DNA of 64,000 nt from JABCZH01 sp963803775 (GCA_963803775.1 CAWDNS010000007.1:1116001-1180000); one strand, 5' to 3'; counted from the stretch's first letter, positions 41,656-51,172 are shown. Notes: generated by a model from the sequence alone, not told the origin. Made by a program: numbers and translations.

Positions 41656-43061
41656 GGAGCGATCTGCCCGAGAGCGTGGATCACAGCTTCATCCTCAGCG
41701 GGAGATACCGTGCGCAGGTCCAGCAATACGCGGCCTTCTTCCACCCGGGCAATGATTGGTGGAGTTGAAAGCCGCAGGCGTGAAGCTATGTTGTCCGCGC
41801 TTAGGCCCTCGACACTTACCGCCAGCAGGCGAGTGGACAGGACCGCCGAAGGAGCGGCTCCCCCGCCAATCACTGATTCGCCGTCGATCACGTCAGCCGA
41901 GAGTTTCGAAGATCGAACTGTTCCGGCGATGGCCTCGGCGCGCTTCCCTACTTCTTCTTTTGACAAACGCATCATGCGAATCGTGGGAATGGCGTCGTGG
42001 TCGCCTTTCACATAAGCCATCAGGGTGGCTTCTAGAGCGGCGTATGTCAGCTTGTCGACACGCAGGGCGCGGAACAGAGAATTCGATCGCATACGCGCGA
42101 TCAAGTCGCTGCAGCCGCTCAAGATCCCCGCTTGCGGGCCACCAAGCAGCTTGTCGCCACTGTAGGTAACCACGTCCACGCCGGCGCGCAGACTGTCGAG
42201 TACGCTGGGTTCGCCAGTGATGCCGAACGTATCCAAATTGATCAGCGCGCCGCTGCCCAGGTCCTCCAGCAGCGGGATCTTGCGCTGGCGGGAGAGATCT
42301 ACCAGTTCGTCAAGCCGAGGCTGCTCGGTAAATCCGGTAATCTCGAAATTCGAGCGATGCACACGCAGCAGTAGCCGGGTTTTCTCGGTGATGGCTCGCT
42401 CGTAATCACTGAGGCGAGTCCGGTTAGTCGTCCCTACTTCCCGCAGGACCGCGTTCGACTTAGTCATGACGTCCGGGATGCGAAAAGACCCGCCGATCTC
42501 GATTAACTCCCCGCGCGAAACGATGACTTCGCCGCCTTCTCCTAGCGTGTTGAGCGCTAGCAGGACGGCAGCGGCGTTGTTGTTGACGACGATGGTGGAA
42601 GTTTCGGGCGACACACCGTCCAACAGCTTGCGGAACAGGCGGTCCGCGTGGACGTCGCGTTTGCCCCGTTCCCCGGCTTCGACATCGAACTCAAGATTAG
42701 AATAACTGTCCGCTGTCTCACGAATGTGTTCCAGCACAGAAGCTGCCAGCGGGGCGCGCCCCAGGTTGGTGTGCAGGATGACGCCGGTGGCGTTAATGAC
42801 GGCGCGCAGAGAATAGCTCAACGCTTGCTGCACCCGGCGTTGTACCGCTTGGTCGAGGCCGGAAAGGGCCAAGTCGACGCCATTCTCGTCGAGCCGGCCG
42901 GCGCTGATTTCATCGCGCAAAGACGTCAGCACCGCCCGCGTTGCGTCGGTGACCGCAATCAATCCTTCCTGTGAAATCAGAGACTCCAAGCTAGGCCGGC
43001 GGACAACTTCATCCACTGCCGGAAGCTTGCGGTATAGGCCGGATTTGATTTCGGTTTTCAC
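41652..43061 (-). CDS. selA: L-seryl-tRNA(Sec) selenium transferase
   Basis: The protein has 469 residues, normal for SelA. The N-terminal domain has LPAVDEVVRRPSLE, and the PLP domain has INATGVILHTNLGRAPL, NNNAAAVLLALNTL and the PLP lysine in VVTYSGDKLLGGPQAGI. It converts seryl-tRNA(Sec) to selenocysteinyl-tRNA with selenophosphate. No selB, selD or selC is visible in this window, nor any gene with an obvious in-frame Sec UGA. It is transcribed with acpS downstream, and recG lies 43 bases upstream on the same strand. Confidence 0.93.
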   Translation of the reverse strand: MKTEIKSGLYRKLPAVDEVVRRPSLESLISQEGLIAVTDATRAVLTSLRDEISAGRLDENGVDLALSGLDQAVQRRVQQALSYSLRAVINATGVILHTNLGRAPLAASVLEHIRETADSYSNLEFDVEAGERGKRDVHADRLFRKLLDGVSPETSTIVVNNNAAAVLLALNTLGEGGEVIVSRGELIEIGGSFRIPDVMTKSNAVLREVGTTNRTRLSDYERAITEKTRLLLRVHRSNFEITGFTEQPRLDELVDLSRQRKIPLLEDLGSGALINLDTFGITGEPSVLDSLRAGVDVVTYSGDKLLGGPQAGILSGCSDLIARMRSNSLFRALRVDKLTYAALEATLMAYVKGDHDAIPTIRMMRLSKEEVGKRAEAIAGTVRSSKLSADVIDGESVIGGGAAPSAVLSTRLLAVSVEGLSADNIASRLRLSTPPIIARVEEGRVLLDLRTVSPAEDEAVIHALGQIAP

Positions 43062-43104
43062 CCGCCAAGATTATGACACTCACAGAGCAGGTTGCCAAAA
43101 AACG

Positions 43105-45255
43105 TTATCCAACCTCGACCAGTCCGTAGCTCTTCTGCCAGCGGTTCCGCATGTGGCGTAATGCCTTCTTGATTTCGTCTTGTGAGATCTCGGGATTGGG
43201 ACCCTCAAGTACCGTCGCGGCTTCGCGTTTGGCGATTTCGAGTAGCTGGCGGTCGCGAATCAGATTAGCCACATGGAAACTGGGCAGCCCGGCCTGGCGA
43301 GTGCCGAAGAATTCTCCCGGCCCGCGTAGCTCGAGATCCAGTTCGGCAATCTGAAATCCGTCACTGGTGCGGACCATGGCATCGAGACGGCGTTCACCGT
43401 CCTCAGAAACCTTGCCGCCGGTCATCAGCACGCAATACGACTTGGCAGCGCCCCGGCCGATGCGCCCGCGTAGCTGGTGCAACTGCGCCAAGCCGAAGCG
43501 CTCAGCGTGTTCGATGACCATCATCGTGGCATTGGACACATCCACGCCCACTTCAATCACCGTGGTCGAGACCAGGATATCCAGTCCCCCCTTTTGGAAC
43601 ATCCGCATCACCTGTTCTTTCAAGTCGGCGTCCATGCGGCCATGCAACAGGCCGACGCGCAGATCAGCGAACAAGCGGCTCAGTTCCTTGTACATTTTGG
43701 CGGCCGCCTTGATCTCGGTTTCTTCATTTTCTTCGATGACCGGATAGACCACATAAGTTTGATGTCCCGCTGCCGCTTGCTTGCGCACGAACTCCCAGAC
43801 TTCGGGGGAGCGGTCGTCTGAGACTCTGCGCGTGACGATAGGCGTGCGCCCGGGCGGCATTTCGTCGATCACGCTGACGTCCAGATCGCCGTACAGCGTA
43901 AGCGCCAGAGTGCGCGGAATGGGGGTCGCGGTCATCACCAGGACGTCGGGTTCTGCATCGGCGCCTACTTCTCCTGATTTCTTCATCAACTTGAACCGTT
44001 GCAGCACTCCAAAGCGGTGTTGCTCGTCGACGATCACCAGTCCCAGCTTGGCGAATTCGACTTTCTGCTCGATCAGCGCATGAGTGCCGATTACCAGTTG
44101 CGCGCTTCCTTGCGCGATGTGGCGGCGTATCTCGCGTTTGCGGTCGTCCTCGAGAGAGCCGGTGAGCAGTACGATCCGGTAGCCAGCGGGCTCCAAGATG
44201 CGGCGCGCGGAGAAATAATGCTGCTGGGCCAGAATCTCGGTCGGCGCCATCAACCCCACCTGGTAGCCGTTTTCCATGGCAATAATGGCAGCCTCGAAGG
44301 CCACAATGGTCTTACCCGAGCCCACGTCGCCCTGCAGTAGCCGCCGCATGGGCGATGGCTTCTCCATGTCAGTAGCGATGTCCTTGAGCACCCGCTTCTG
44401 GGCGGCCGTGGGATGAAACGGAAGAACCTTCTTGATGGCGGAACGCACGCGATCATCCAACTGAAACCGGATGCCTGTTTGTGCTTTCTGCTCGCGGCGT
44501 TTCAGCTCAAGACCCAGCTCAATGAAAAACAGTTCTTCGAAAATCAACCGCACGTGGGCCGGCGTTCGAGACGACTGCAGATCCTCCACACTCTCGCCTT
44601 CGTCGGGCCAATGCACTCTGAGCAGTGCTTCCCGTGGCGAGATCAGGTTCAGGCGACGCTGCACTGCCGCTGGAATCGCATCCGGCATATCTGCGGGCAA
44701 GTTTTGCAGCGCGGTATGGATCGCACGACGGAACCAGCGCGAATTCAGCCGTCCGATGGCTTCATAGATGGGCACGATGCGGCCAATCTCGAGTGACTCC
44801 GCTAACTTCTTTTCGGCGGAGTCAGTCGAGCCGTTCTCCGAAGGTTCTTCGAGAACTTCAAATTGAGGCTGGACGATCTGTAGTTCGCCACTGCGATTGT
44901 CGGCTTCCACTTTTCCATAAAGGGCCACTACCTGTCCGGGCTTGAATTTGTCACGCAGGTACGTCGCATTGAACCAGATACACTTCAATCGTGTACGCCC
45001 TTGTCCGGCGGTCATTTGAAAAATAGGCATACGGCGGGTGCGAAACAAGCCGGAATTGCGGACTTCGGCAATGACGGTTGCCATCTCTCCAGCGCGCAGC
45101 TCAGGAATGGTGCGGGGGTTCAGCCGGTCTTCATAGCGAAATGGCAGATAATGCAGCAGGTCGTCGACGCTGTGGATGCCCTTGTCCGCGAGCACCTCAG
45201 CCAGACGCGGGCCGATGCCCTTCACATATTGCACGGAGGTGGAAGGATCCAGCAT
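43105..45255 (-). CDS. recG: ATP-dependent DNA helicase RecG
   Basis: The protein has 716 residues from ATG 45255; an in-frame extension to 45336 would overlap the divergent small gene and adds no conserved sequence. The N-terminal wedge/OB domain opens with VQYVKGIGPRLAEVLADKGI. The helicase motifs are GDVGSGKTIVAFEAA (Walker A), VIVDEQHRFGV (DEQH), MTATPIPRTLALTLYGDLD and QLHQLRGRIGRG (motif VI), with the TRG-like tail GPGEFFGTRQAGLP. It regresses stalled replication forks and branch-migrates Holliday junctions. The promoter region is shared with the + strand small membrane gene. Confidence 0.95.
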   Translation of the reverse strand: MLDPSTSVQYVKGIGPRLAEVLADKGIHSVDDLLHYLPFRYEDRLNPRTIPELRAGEMATVIAEVRNSGLFRTRRMPIFQMTAGQGRTRLKCIWFNATYLRDKFKPGQVVALYGKVEADNRSGELQIVQPQFEVLEEPSENGSTDSAEKKLAESLEIGRIVPIYEAIGRLNSRWFRRAIHTALQNLPADMPDAIPAAVQRRLNLISPREALLRVHWPDEGESVEDLQSSRTPAHVRLIFEELFFIELGLELKRREQKAQTGIRFQLDDRVRSAIKKVLPFHPTAAQKRVLKDIATDMEKPSPMRRLLQGDVGSGKTIVAFEAAIIAMENGYQVGLMAPTEILAQQHYFSARRILEPAGYRIVLLTGSLEDDRKREIRRHIAQGSAQLVIGTHALIEQKVEFAKLGLVIVDEQHRFGVLQRFKLMKKSGEVGADAEPDVLVMTATPIPRTLALTLYGDLDVSVIDEMPPGRTPIVTRRVSDDRSPEVWEFVRKQAAAGHQTYVVYPVIEENEETEIKAAAKMYKELSRLFADLRVGLLHGRMDADLKEQVMRMFQKGGLDILVSTTVIEVGVDVSNATMMVIEHAERFGLAQLHQLRGRIGRGAAKSYCVLMTGGKVSEDGERRLDAMVRTSDGFQIAELDLELRGPGEFFGTRQAGLPSFHVANLIRDRQLLEIAKREAATVLEGPNPEISQDEIKKALRHMRNRWQKSYGLVEVG

Positions 45256-45329
45256 CTGAAAAGATGGTAGCAGGACGCGCTGCGTTCGCCATCTAAAGCC
45301 ATTAGGGTCGAATAGGGACGGCAAGAGCC

Positions 45330-45551
45330 ATGTCAAAATCAGTGACCAATTTTATGCATGCGTTGGCGGCGGTTCTGGTGGGCAACGCCGCGTATTTTCT
45401 CCTGGAAAAACACTTGCCGTTACCAGCCCAGCATATCGGCTTTAAGACCGACCTCGGCACCCTGGTCGATTTTTGTTTGTGCCTCGGAATCTTCGGAGTC
45501 ATAAAGGTCTTCGCTGCACAGCGAGAGCGCTCCAAACCGCCCAGAAGCTGA
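45330..45551 (+). CDS. Small two-helix membrane protein, unknown
   Basis: The protein has 73 residues. Hydrophobic segments at about 9-25 and 43-60 suggest two membrane passes, with a positive tail (RERSKPPRS) inside. AAGAG lies about 6 bases before the ATG. It is divergent from recG, with overlapping upstream regions. A GAGGTT - 8 bases - AACCTC hairpin (45566-45585) follows it, without a T tract. I recognise no family; the prediction rests on composition, start context and position. Confidence 0.5.
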   Translation: MSKSVTNFMHALAAVLVGNAAYFLLEKHLPLPAQHIGFKTDLGTLVDFCLCLGIFGVIKVFAAQRERSKPPRS

Positions 45552-45625
45552 CCCAAGCCCTTACCTGAGGTTACTTTCGGAACCTCGGTTACTGCTTCCA
45601 AACCCGATAGAATCCCGCCAGGACT

Positions 45626-47122
45626 ATGCAAAGGATCGCGATCCTCTACGACGCCAGCCAGGCGGTGCTCTCCACCTTTGACCTGGACGAAGTCTTGCAG
45701 CAAATTCTGACCATTGCGCGCGATTATTTCCACTTGGAGAATGTCGCTATCTTATTGCTGGACAATGAGAGTGCGGAGTTGTACGTGCGCCGTCAAGTGG
45801 GGTGGGATGAAGGCCAGGACAAGGTCCGGGTGAAGGTCGGGACGGGCATCACTGGCGCGGCGGCCCAGCAGAAACGCCCAGTCTATGCTCCCGACGTCAG
45901 TAAGGATCCGCGTTACCTGAAAACCTCCAGAACCACGCGGTCGGAATTGGCGGTCCCGCTCATGGTGCGAGATCAGGTAGTGGGCGTTCTGGACTGCCAA
46001 AGCGCCAACCTTAATCATTTTGATTCGGAAACCGCTGATATGCTCACGCTGTTTTCTACCCAGGCGTCGATGGCCCTGCAGAATGCGCGGCTGTACTCCC
46101 TGGAACGGCGGCGGGCGTCACAACTGGAAGCCATTAACGCCATCGCGCAGCAAACCACGGCGGTCCTCGATCTGAAAGAATTGCTTTCCAAAGTTTGCCT
46201 GTTGATCGAACAAGCTTTTCAGGTGTCCCATGTTTCCGTGCTTTTGAAGGACGAAGAAGATCTGGTGTTACGCGCGAGTCATGGCAGGCTGACTCCCCGG
46301 GTTCCAGAAGGCGGCCGCTTGCCTTCTGGGGCTGGGCCCTGGGGACGGGCGCTCGAGGCTAGCAAGACTCTGGTGGAAAATAGTGCCAAGAGCGCTCCTG
46401 AGGCTGGACTCTACGTCGAAACCGAGTCGCGCATGTCCATCCCGCTAGTCTCCTTCGGGCAAACCTTGGGTGTCTTGGTGCTGGACAGCGAACGCGCCGG
46501 CGCTTTTCACAGCAATGACACCCAGCCGCTCGAATCAGTGGCCGATATTTGCGCCAATGCCATCCAGAACGCTCACTATGTCGACCGCGTAAAGCAACTA
46601 GCCTATCTGGACGGATTGACCGGAATCTTTAACCGCAGGTTCTTCGAACTACGCATGACGGAGGAAATCGAGCGCGCCCGTCGTTACGATTCCGGCCTGG
46701 GCGTGATCATGATCGATATCGACCAGTTCAAGCGTCTGAACGACGAATTCGGACACCTGTTGGGTGATGAAGTGCTGCGTCAGGTGTCCTCCATTCTTCA
46801 TCAGCAATTGCGCAAGATTGACGTGGTATGCCGCTACGGTGGAGAGGAATTCGCCATTCTCCTGTCGCAGACCAGCCCCCAGCACTCGCTGGCAGTGGCT
46901 GAGAAGTTGCGGCGCATGGTCGAAACCTGGCAATTTCCGGGCGTGCCTCGACCGGTTACTATCAGTGCCGGAACCGCAAATTATCCCGATCACGGCACTA
47001 CGCGGGATGAGCTGGTAAAGGCGGCTGACGCTGGTCTATATGCGGCGAAACAGTCCGGACGAAACCGAGTTTGCCTGGCGCCCGATGCAGCCCGCGGATT
47101 GGCACAGGCTGGCGGGAAATAG
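45626..47122 (+). CDS. Diguanylate cyclase with two GAF domains
   Basis: The protein has 498 residues. GAF1 (about 15-165) has NVAILLLDNESAELYVRRQVGW and SELAVPLMVRDQVVGVLDC. GAF2 (about 175-325) has SHVSVLLKDEEDLVL and SRMSIPLVSFGQTLGVLVLD. The GGDEF domain (about 335-490) has LTGIFNRRFF and an active-site GGEEF loop. An inhibitory I-site RxxD (RKID) sits five residues before it, so product inhibition by c-di-GMP is expected. There is no membrane segment, so it senses a cytosolic ligand. No neighbouring c-di-GMP gene is obvious. Confidence 0.9.
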   Translation: MQRIAILYDASQAVLSTFDLDEVLQQILTIARDYFHLENVAILLLDNESAELYVRRQVGWDEGQDKVRVKVGTGITGAAAQQKRPVYAPDVSKDPRYLKTSRTTRSELAVPLMVRDQVVGVLDCQSANLNHFDSETADMLTLFSTQASMALQNARLYSLERRRASQLEAINAIAQQTTAVLDLKELLSKVCLLIEQAFQVSHVSVLLKDEEDLVLRASHGRLTPRVPEGGRLPSGAGPWGRALEASKTLVENSAKSAPEAGLYVETESRMSIPLVSFGQTLGVLVLDSERAGAFHSNDTQPLESVADICANAIQNAHYVDRVKQLAYLDGLTGIFNRRFFELRMTEEIERARRYDSGLGVIMIDIDQFKRLNDEFGHLLGDEVLRQVSSILHQQLRKIDVVCRYGGEEFAILLSQTSPQHSLAVAEKLRRMVETWQFPGVPRPVTISAGTANYPDHGTTRDELVKAADAGLYAAKQSGRNRVCLAPDAARGLAQAGGK

Positions 47123-47164
47123 CCAGAGCTGACTCAGGAAGCGGTTTTGTGGAAGGTTGGTTTT

Positions 47165-48295
47165 CTAGAAGAAGTCGTTGCGCTGGTTCTGGAATTCTAT
47201 CTCGAACTCCCGCTGGTGATCACGGAATTTCCGCTGCATATCCTGCATCTGTCGCGTGAGTTCCTGCTTATGTCTGGCCATGTCCCGGGATCGCCGCTCT
47301 ATCTCGGGCTGGACCTGCTCCATCGCCCGGCTTACTGCTTCTTCCATCTCCGGCCGGAGTTGAGCCATTTCAGATTCCAACTGGCTCATCTCTTCACTTG
47401 TCTGCGCGTCGATCTCCGGCGTCATCAAGCTCTCGCGCTCCAGGTCTGACTGTTTGCGCTCCGGCAGGGTGATGGTGATGTTGACTTCTTTCTTGTCGCG
47501 AATCACGCCAATGGTCGCGGTGTTGTCCTTCCGCGAACGCAGCGCATGACTGAAATCGCTGCTATCGTGAATTGCCTCTCCATTGATCTTCACCACCACG
47601 TCTCCGGCGCGGAATCCAGCTTTGTCGGCACGGCTCCCCTTTTCGACGGAGCGCACCAGCACTCCCTGACCGTTCTTAGTTCCGAAGAAGTCTCCGAGTT
47701 GCGGCGTCAGGTTCTCAACCATCAATCCACTGCGTGCCGAGGAATGCACCACCACGATCGACACGGGGATATCAATGTCCCCCATATCCGGGATTGGTGG
47801 AATGGGAGGCATGGGAGGCATTTCGAAATGGAAATCCTTGCCTTTTGGCCCGTAAGAATAGCCATAGGCATAGCTGTTCTTCCGTTCCGCCAACTGCACC
47901 TTGATGGTCATGGCCTGGCCATCACGGCTGAGACCAAGGGACACTACTCGTCCCGGCGGCGTCTCCCGGATCACGCGCCGTAGTTGTTCGACGCTTTCGA
48001 CCTCAGCGCCGTTCACGGTAAGGATGACGTCGTGTTCTTTGAGGCCAGCCTTGCCCGCAGGCGCGTCCTGATCCACCATGGTAACTTCTACGCCGCGCTC
48101 TTCCTTTAGCTTGAGCGCGCCCAGACGGTCGGAAGTGATATCTTGCGTGTCCACTCCGAGATAGGAACTGCCACCAGCGTCTTCGCTCGAGATTCCGAAG
48201 ATCTCACTCTTTGAATCAAGCGCGACACTCTCCGCCCGGGCCGCGATAGACGCCAGCGGGAAGATTAGCAATGTGATGAAAATGGCATTTCGCAT
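47165..48295 (-). CDS. Exported double-PDZ protein with C-terminal coiled coil
   Basis: The protein has 376 residues with a signal peptide (about 1-21). PDZ1 (about 42-130) has SYLGVDTQDI, DQDAPAGKAGLKEHDVILTVNG and a GRVVSLGLSRDG strand; PDZ2 (about 180-275) has VLVRSVEKGSRADKAGFRAGDVVVKING. A Pro/Met-rich linker (MPPMPPIPPIPDMG) separates them. The tail (about 285-370) is a long charged coiled coil (RPEMEEAVSRAMEQVQPEIE). There is no Ser-protease domain, so it is a binding protein rather than a DegP enzyme. It is last in an operon behind the sigma factor, anti-sigma and DUF4097 genes, suggesting envelope-stress duty. Confidence 0.8.
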   Translation of the reverse strand: MRNAIFITLLIFPLASIAARAESVALDSKSEIFGISSEDAGGSSYLGVDTQDITSDRLGALKLKEERGVEVTMVDQDAPAGKAGLKEHDVILTVNGAEVESVEQLRRVIRETPPGRVVSLGLSRDGQAMTIKVQLAERKNSYAYGYSYGPKGKDFHFEMPPMPPIPPIPDMGDIDIPVSIVVVHSSARSGLMVENLTPQLGDFFGTKNGQGVLVRSVEKGSRADKAGFRAGDVVVKINGEAIHDSSDFSHALRSRKDNTATIGVIRDKKEVNITITLPERKQSDLERESLMTPEIDAQTSEEMSQLESEMAQLRPEMEEAVSRAMEQVQPEIERRSRDMARHKQELTRQMQDMQRKFRDHQREFEIEFQNQRNDFF

Positions 48296-48316
48296 TTGTG
48301 CCTCCCTGTTTCTCTG

Positions 48317-49519
48317 TTAATGACCACTGCGGCGAAATGAGATGTCGCCCGTGGTTGTCCGTACTTTGAGCACCGGGCCGCCGCCGTTCAAATCGCCTTC
48401 GGCAGTCACCGTCTTGGACCCATAGTCCCCACCTTCGGTGGTGACCCGAATTTCGGAGAACTCCGAATCAATGCGGTGTCCGTTGGCCACTTCAATAGAC
48501 GCCCGAATGCTCAGCTTCACACTCGGGGCCACATAAACCGTTATGTCCCCGGCTGAGGTCTCCAGAACGGAATCGTTACGCTCTCCGCCCGAGGCAATGA
48601 ACCTGGCTTCAATGCCGCCAGCCCCGGTCTCTGCATGGGCAGAAGGCACGCCCAACAACTCAATGCTGCCTCCGCCGGTTTCCGCTTTTACCGGACCCTT
48701 GGCAGAGGCCAGCCGAATACTTCCGCCGCCGGTTTCTATCTCCGCTGGGCCGCCGATATCGCCCAGGTCAATGCTGCCGCCGCCGGTCGAGGCCGTAACT
48801 TTTCCTGCGCACCGGTCCACGTGGATACTGCCGCCACCAGTTTCGAGCTCTGCGCCTTGCATACAGGAAGTCACAATCACGCTGCCACCACCGCTTTCAG
48901 CGACGATCTTTCCCTTGGCCGACATGATCTTGATGGTGCCGCCGCCGGTGTGCAGGCTGACATCAGAAGCCACATTACCGACATCGATGTTGCCGCCGCC
49001 GGTTTCGGCGTTGATGATCCCCGCAATGTCATCGAAGCGGATGTTGCCGCCACCGCTCTGCGCATCTACTCCCCCCGAGACTCCGGTCGTGGTCACATTG
49101 CCGCCGTCGGTCTCAACCTTAATTTCATCCATATCTCGGGGCACACTGATCGAGAAGTCGCTGGAGAATCTGTGCGGCCTGCCACCCTCCCAATCGCCCA
49201 CAATCCACGCGGTGTCGCCGTGCACGTAGGCAGTGATCTTGTAAGAGTCGAATTCGCGCCGCGCCTTGCTTTCAGACGAAGTGTAAGAATGATTGCGAAT
49301 GACGTAGCTAACGCCCTGCTGCGAACCGCCTTCCACCTTCACCGTTCCAACGTCCACCTTGACCCTGAGGTTGCGCACGCCGGTCAGAGATCCCGTGAGC
49401 TCCTGGGTCCAGTTGCCACCGTCGCCGAACACGCGGGTCTGTTGCGCCATGGCTGCCGGCAGGATCAGCAGCAGAACCACTACGAGTTTAGAGAGCCTTC
49501 TCACCAATTCCACCTTCAC
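48317..49519 (-). CDS. Exported DUF4097 (adhesin-like) repeat protein
   Basis: The protein has 400 residues with a signal peptide (about 1-25). The body is a right-handed beta-helix-like repeat of roughly 18-20 residues, in which ETGGGSI or a variant (AESGGGSVIV, ASTGGGSIDL, HTGGGTIKI) recurs about ten times. This is the DUF4097/DUF4098 pattern, common in proteins encoded beside ECF sigma and anti-sigma genes. A surface or periplasmic structural role is likely. The 12-base gap from the anti-sigma gene and the 21-base gap to the PDZ gene mark it as part of the operon. Confidence 0.8.
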   Translation of the reverse strand: MKVELVRRLSKLVVVLLLILPAAMAQQTRVFGDGGNWTQELTGSLTGVRNLRVKVDVGTVKVEGGSQQGVSYVIRNHSYTSSESKARREFDSYKITAYVHGDTAWIVGDWEGGRPHRFSSDFSISVPRDMDEIKVETDGGNVTTTGVSGGVDAQSGGGNIRFDDIAGIINAETGGGNIDVGNVASDVSLHTGGGTIKIMSAKGKIVAESGGGSVIVTSCMQGAELETGGGSIHVDRCAGKVTASTGGGSIDLGDIGGPAEIETGGGSIRLASAKGPVKAETGGGSIELLGVPSAHAETGAGGIEARFIASGGERNDSVLETSAGDITVYVAPSVKLSIRASIEVANGHRIDSEFSEIRVTTEGGDYGSKTVTAEGDLNGGGPVLKVRTTTGDISFRRSGH

Positions 49520-49531
49520 TCTTCATCGATA

Positions 49532-50467
49532 TCAATCAAATTCCGGCATCTGGGCCAGCATATTGCGTGCTTGTGTCTTGATGTACTGGTTCTGGTCGTT
49601 CTCCGCCAGCTTTTGCAGAACGGCCCGCACACTGCCGTCGGCCCGCACCGGCTCCAGTAAATGCAGAGCTTCGGTCCGCACTCCGGGATTGGAGTCGTTC
49701 ATTAGACCCTCAAGCACGGCATCCCGCACCCGCGGATCGCTCTTCACGTAGTTCCCTAAACCGCCCAGCGCTTTCAGCCGCACGCCCGGGTTCGAGTCAT
49801 AGCGCAGAGCATAGATCAGCGCCTCTCGAACATGCGTGTCATTGGGCTGCTGGGTCAGCAGATCGACGGAATCCATGCGCACTCCGGAGTTGTAATTGTT
49901 GCGGGCTGCGAACAGCAGTAACTGCTGGATGCGCTGATCGTTCAGCGATCCTTGCGCCTGCTGGGTTGAAACCGTGTCGTATTTAATGTTGATCTGGTTC
50001 GAGCCGGGCTCTTGCGAGATTGAACGAATGCCGGCCACGGAAGACTCGGCCGGCGCGATAGGTGAGCTGACGGAAATCGTGCCAGCTCCGCTGCTGTTCA
50101 CAATCTTGTAGGTGGCCCCAATGCCACTGGCAAAACCGATAATGAAGATCGCAGCCGAAAGAGCGGGAGAGAAACGCACCTGCCGCAGCCACATAGCGGG
50201 ATCGAATACTAGCCGCTGCCAGAAGCCGCCCTGGCTGGTGGTTTCCAGTGCCTCCTGCAACCGCATGCGCGAGGACGCCACCAGGTTGGGGCTGGGTTCT
50301 TCCACCTGCAACTCGGAGAGCACGGCGTGAAACTTGCGCGTGCTCTTGAGTTCCGCGGCGCAGTCCGTGCAACGTGCCAGATGCTGCTCCAGTTCGTAGC
50401 GGGCATCGTCAGGCAGTTCGTTGTAAACGTACAACAGAACGTTTTCTTTGACCCAATCACATTTCAT
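49532..50467 (-). CDS. Anti-sigma-like zinc-finger membrane protein with HEAT repeats
   Basis: The protein has 311 residues. An N-terminal anti-sigma zinc-binding motif lies in EQHLARCTDCAAEL (HxxxCxxC, about 29-36). A membrane helix follows at about 101-120 (SPALSAAIFIIGFASG). The outside part carries HEAT-like repeats from about 190: DTHVREALIYALRYDSNPGVRLKAL, DPRVRDAVLEGLMNDSNPGVRTEAL and so on. The usual partner is the ECF sigma factor encoded 40 bases upstream, held inactive until a signal. HEAT repeats on the sensor side are an unusual ending and suggest a protein-binding sensor. Confidence 0.8.
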   Translation of the reverse strand: MKCDWVKENVLLYVYNELPDDARYELEQHLARCTDCAAELKSTRKFHAVLSELQVEEPSPNLVASSRMRLQEALETTSQGGFWQRLVFDPAMWLRQVRFSPALSAAIFIIGFASGIGATYKIVNSSGAGTISVSSPIAPAESSVAGIRSISQEPGSNQINIKYDTVSTQQAQGSLNDQRIQQLLLFAARNNYNSGVRMDSVDLLTQQPNDTHVREALIYALRYDSNPGVRLKALGGLGNYVKSDPRVRDAVLEGLMNDSNPGVRTEALHLLEPVRADGSVRAVLQKLAENDQNQYIKTQARNMLAQMPEFD

Positions 50468-50507
50468 AATTGCACCCCCGCATTGGGGAATCTCCCCTGC
50501 TCAATTC

Positions 50508-51104
50508 TCATCTCATATCCGCCAGCGCTCCACGCAACTTCTGGGTCGCCCGGAACAATGTGTTCTTCGCGGTCTCTTCCGTGGTATTCAGCACCTCGCC
50601 CACCGTCCGCAATTTAAGCCCGTGGTAATGCTTTAACTCAAATACCATGCGCTCACGCGGCGTCAATCTGTCCAGCGCCCGGCTGATCCGTCCACCCAAC
50701 TCGCGGCTCATCAGGTCGCGTTCGGGGTTGGCGCCAGCACGGACATCGGGAACCTGCTCCAGCACATCGTACTGCTCTCCCGATGCATCCGTCGCGACCG
50801 GCGCATCTTCTTTGCGGACTTGTCTTCGCCGCAAGTGATCGAGGCAGAGGTTGGTCACAATCCGGTAAATCCAGGTATAAAACGAACACTCGAACCGGAA
50901 GTTGCCAACGCTCTTGTAGGCCTTCAGGAATGCTTCCTGGTAAATGTCCTGGGCTTCGTGCTCGGACCCGGTGAGGTGAATCGCCAGCCTGAGCACCGCA
51001 TGGTCGTAATGCCGCACCAGCTCCTCGAAGGCTGCGCGATTGCCACGCTGCGCCTCGCGGACCAGCACTGTGTCGTCAATGCGGCCTTGACTTTGCCCAG
51101 CCAT
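50508..51104 (-). CDS. ECF-type RNA polymerase sigma factor
   Basis: The protein has 198 residues from ATG 51104; an upstream frame to 51215 adds nonconserved sequence. Region 2 (about 15-80) has DIYQEAFLKAYKSVGNF and FYTWIYRIVTNLCLDHLRRR. Region 4 (about 135-190) has LTPRERMVFELKHYHGLKLRTVGEVLN and ETAKNTLFRATQKLR. There is no region 1.1 or 3. It recruits RNA polymerase to a stress regulon and is expected to be held by the zinc-finger protein encoded next. An operon of sigma factor, anti-sigma, DUF4097 and PDZ genes runs downstream to 47165. Confidence 0.88.
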   Translation of the reverse strand: MAGQSQGRIDDTVLVREAQRGNRAAFEELVRHYDHAVLRLAIHLTGSEHEAQDIYQEAFLKAYKSVGNFRFECSFYTWIYRIVTNLCLDHLRRRQVRKEDAPVATDASGEQYDVLEQVPDVRAGANPERDLMSRELGGRISRALDRLTPRERMVFELKHYHGLKLRTVGEVLNTTEETAKNTLFRATQKLRGALADMR

Positions 51105-51157
51105 TTGGCCCCGTCGCTTGGGGTCCTGGGTACTGCCAGCCTCGCCCCGTGAATCCC

Positions 51158-51172
51158 GTTCCCTTTGGGAAC
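51158..51172. promoter_or_regulatory. Palindrome upstream of the ECF sigma gene
   Basis: GTTCCC - TTT - GGGAAC is a perfect 15-base palindrome 54 bases upstream of the sigma start. It contains GGAAC, the usual -35 core of ECF promoters, on both strands, so it may be part of an autoregulated promoter; no convincing -10 partner is seen. The remainder of the 51105-51516 spacer shows nothing else. Confidence 0.3.

Noticed and set aside
45566..45585. GAGGTT/AACCTC hairpin as terminator of the small membrane gene
   Set aside because: Only six pairs and no T tract; too weak to call.
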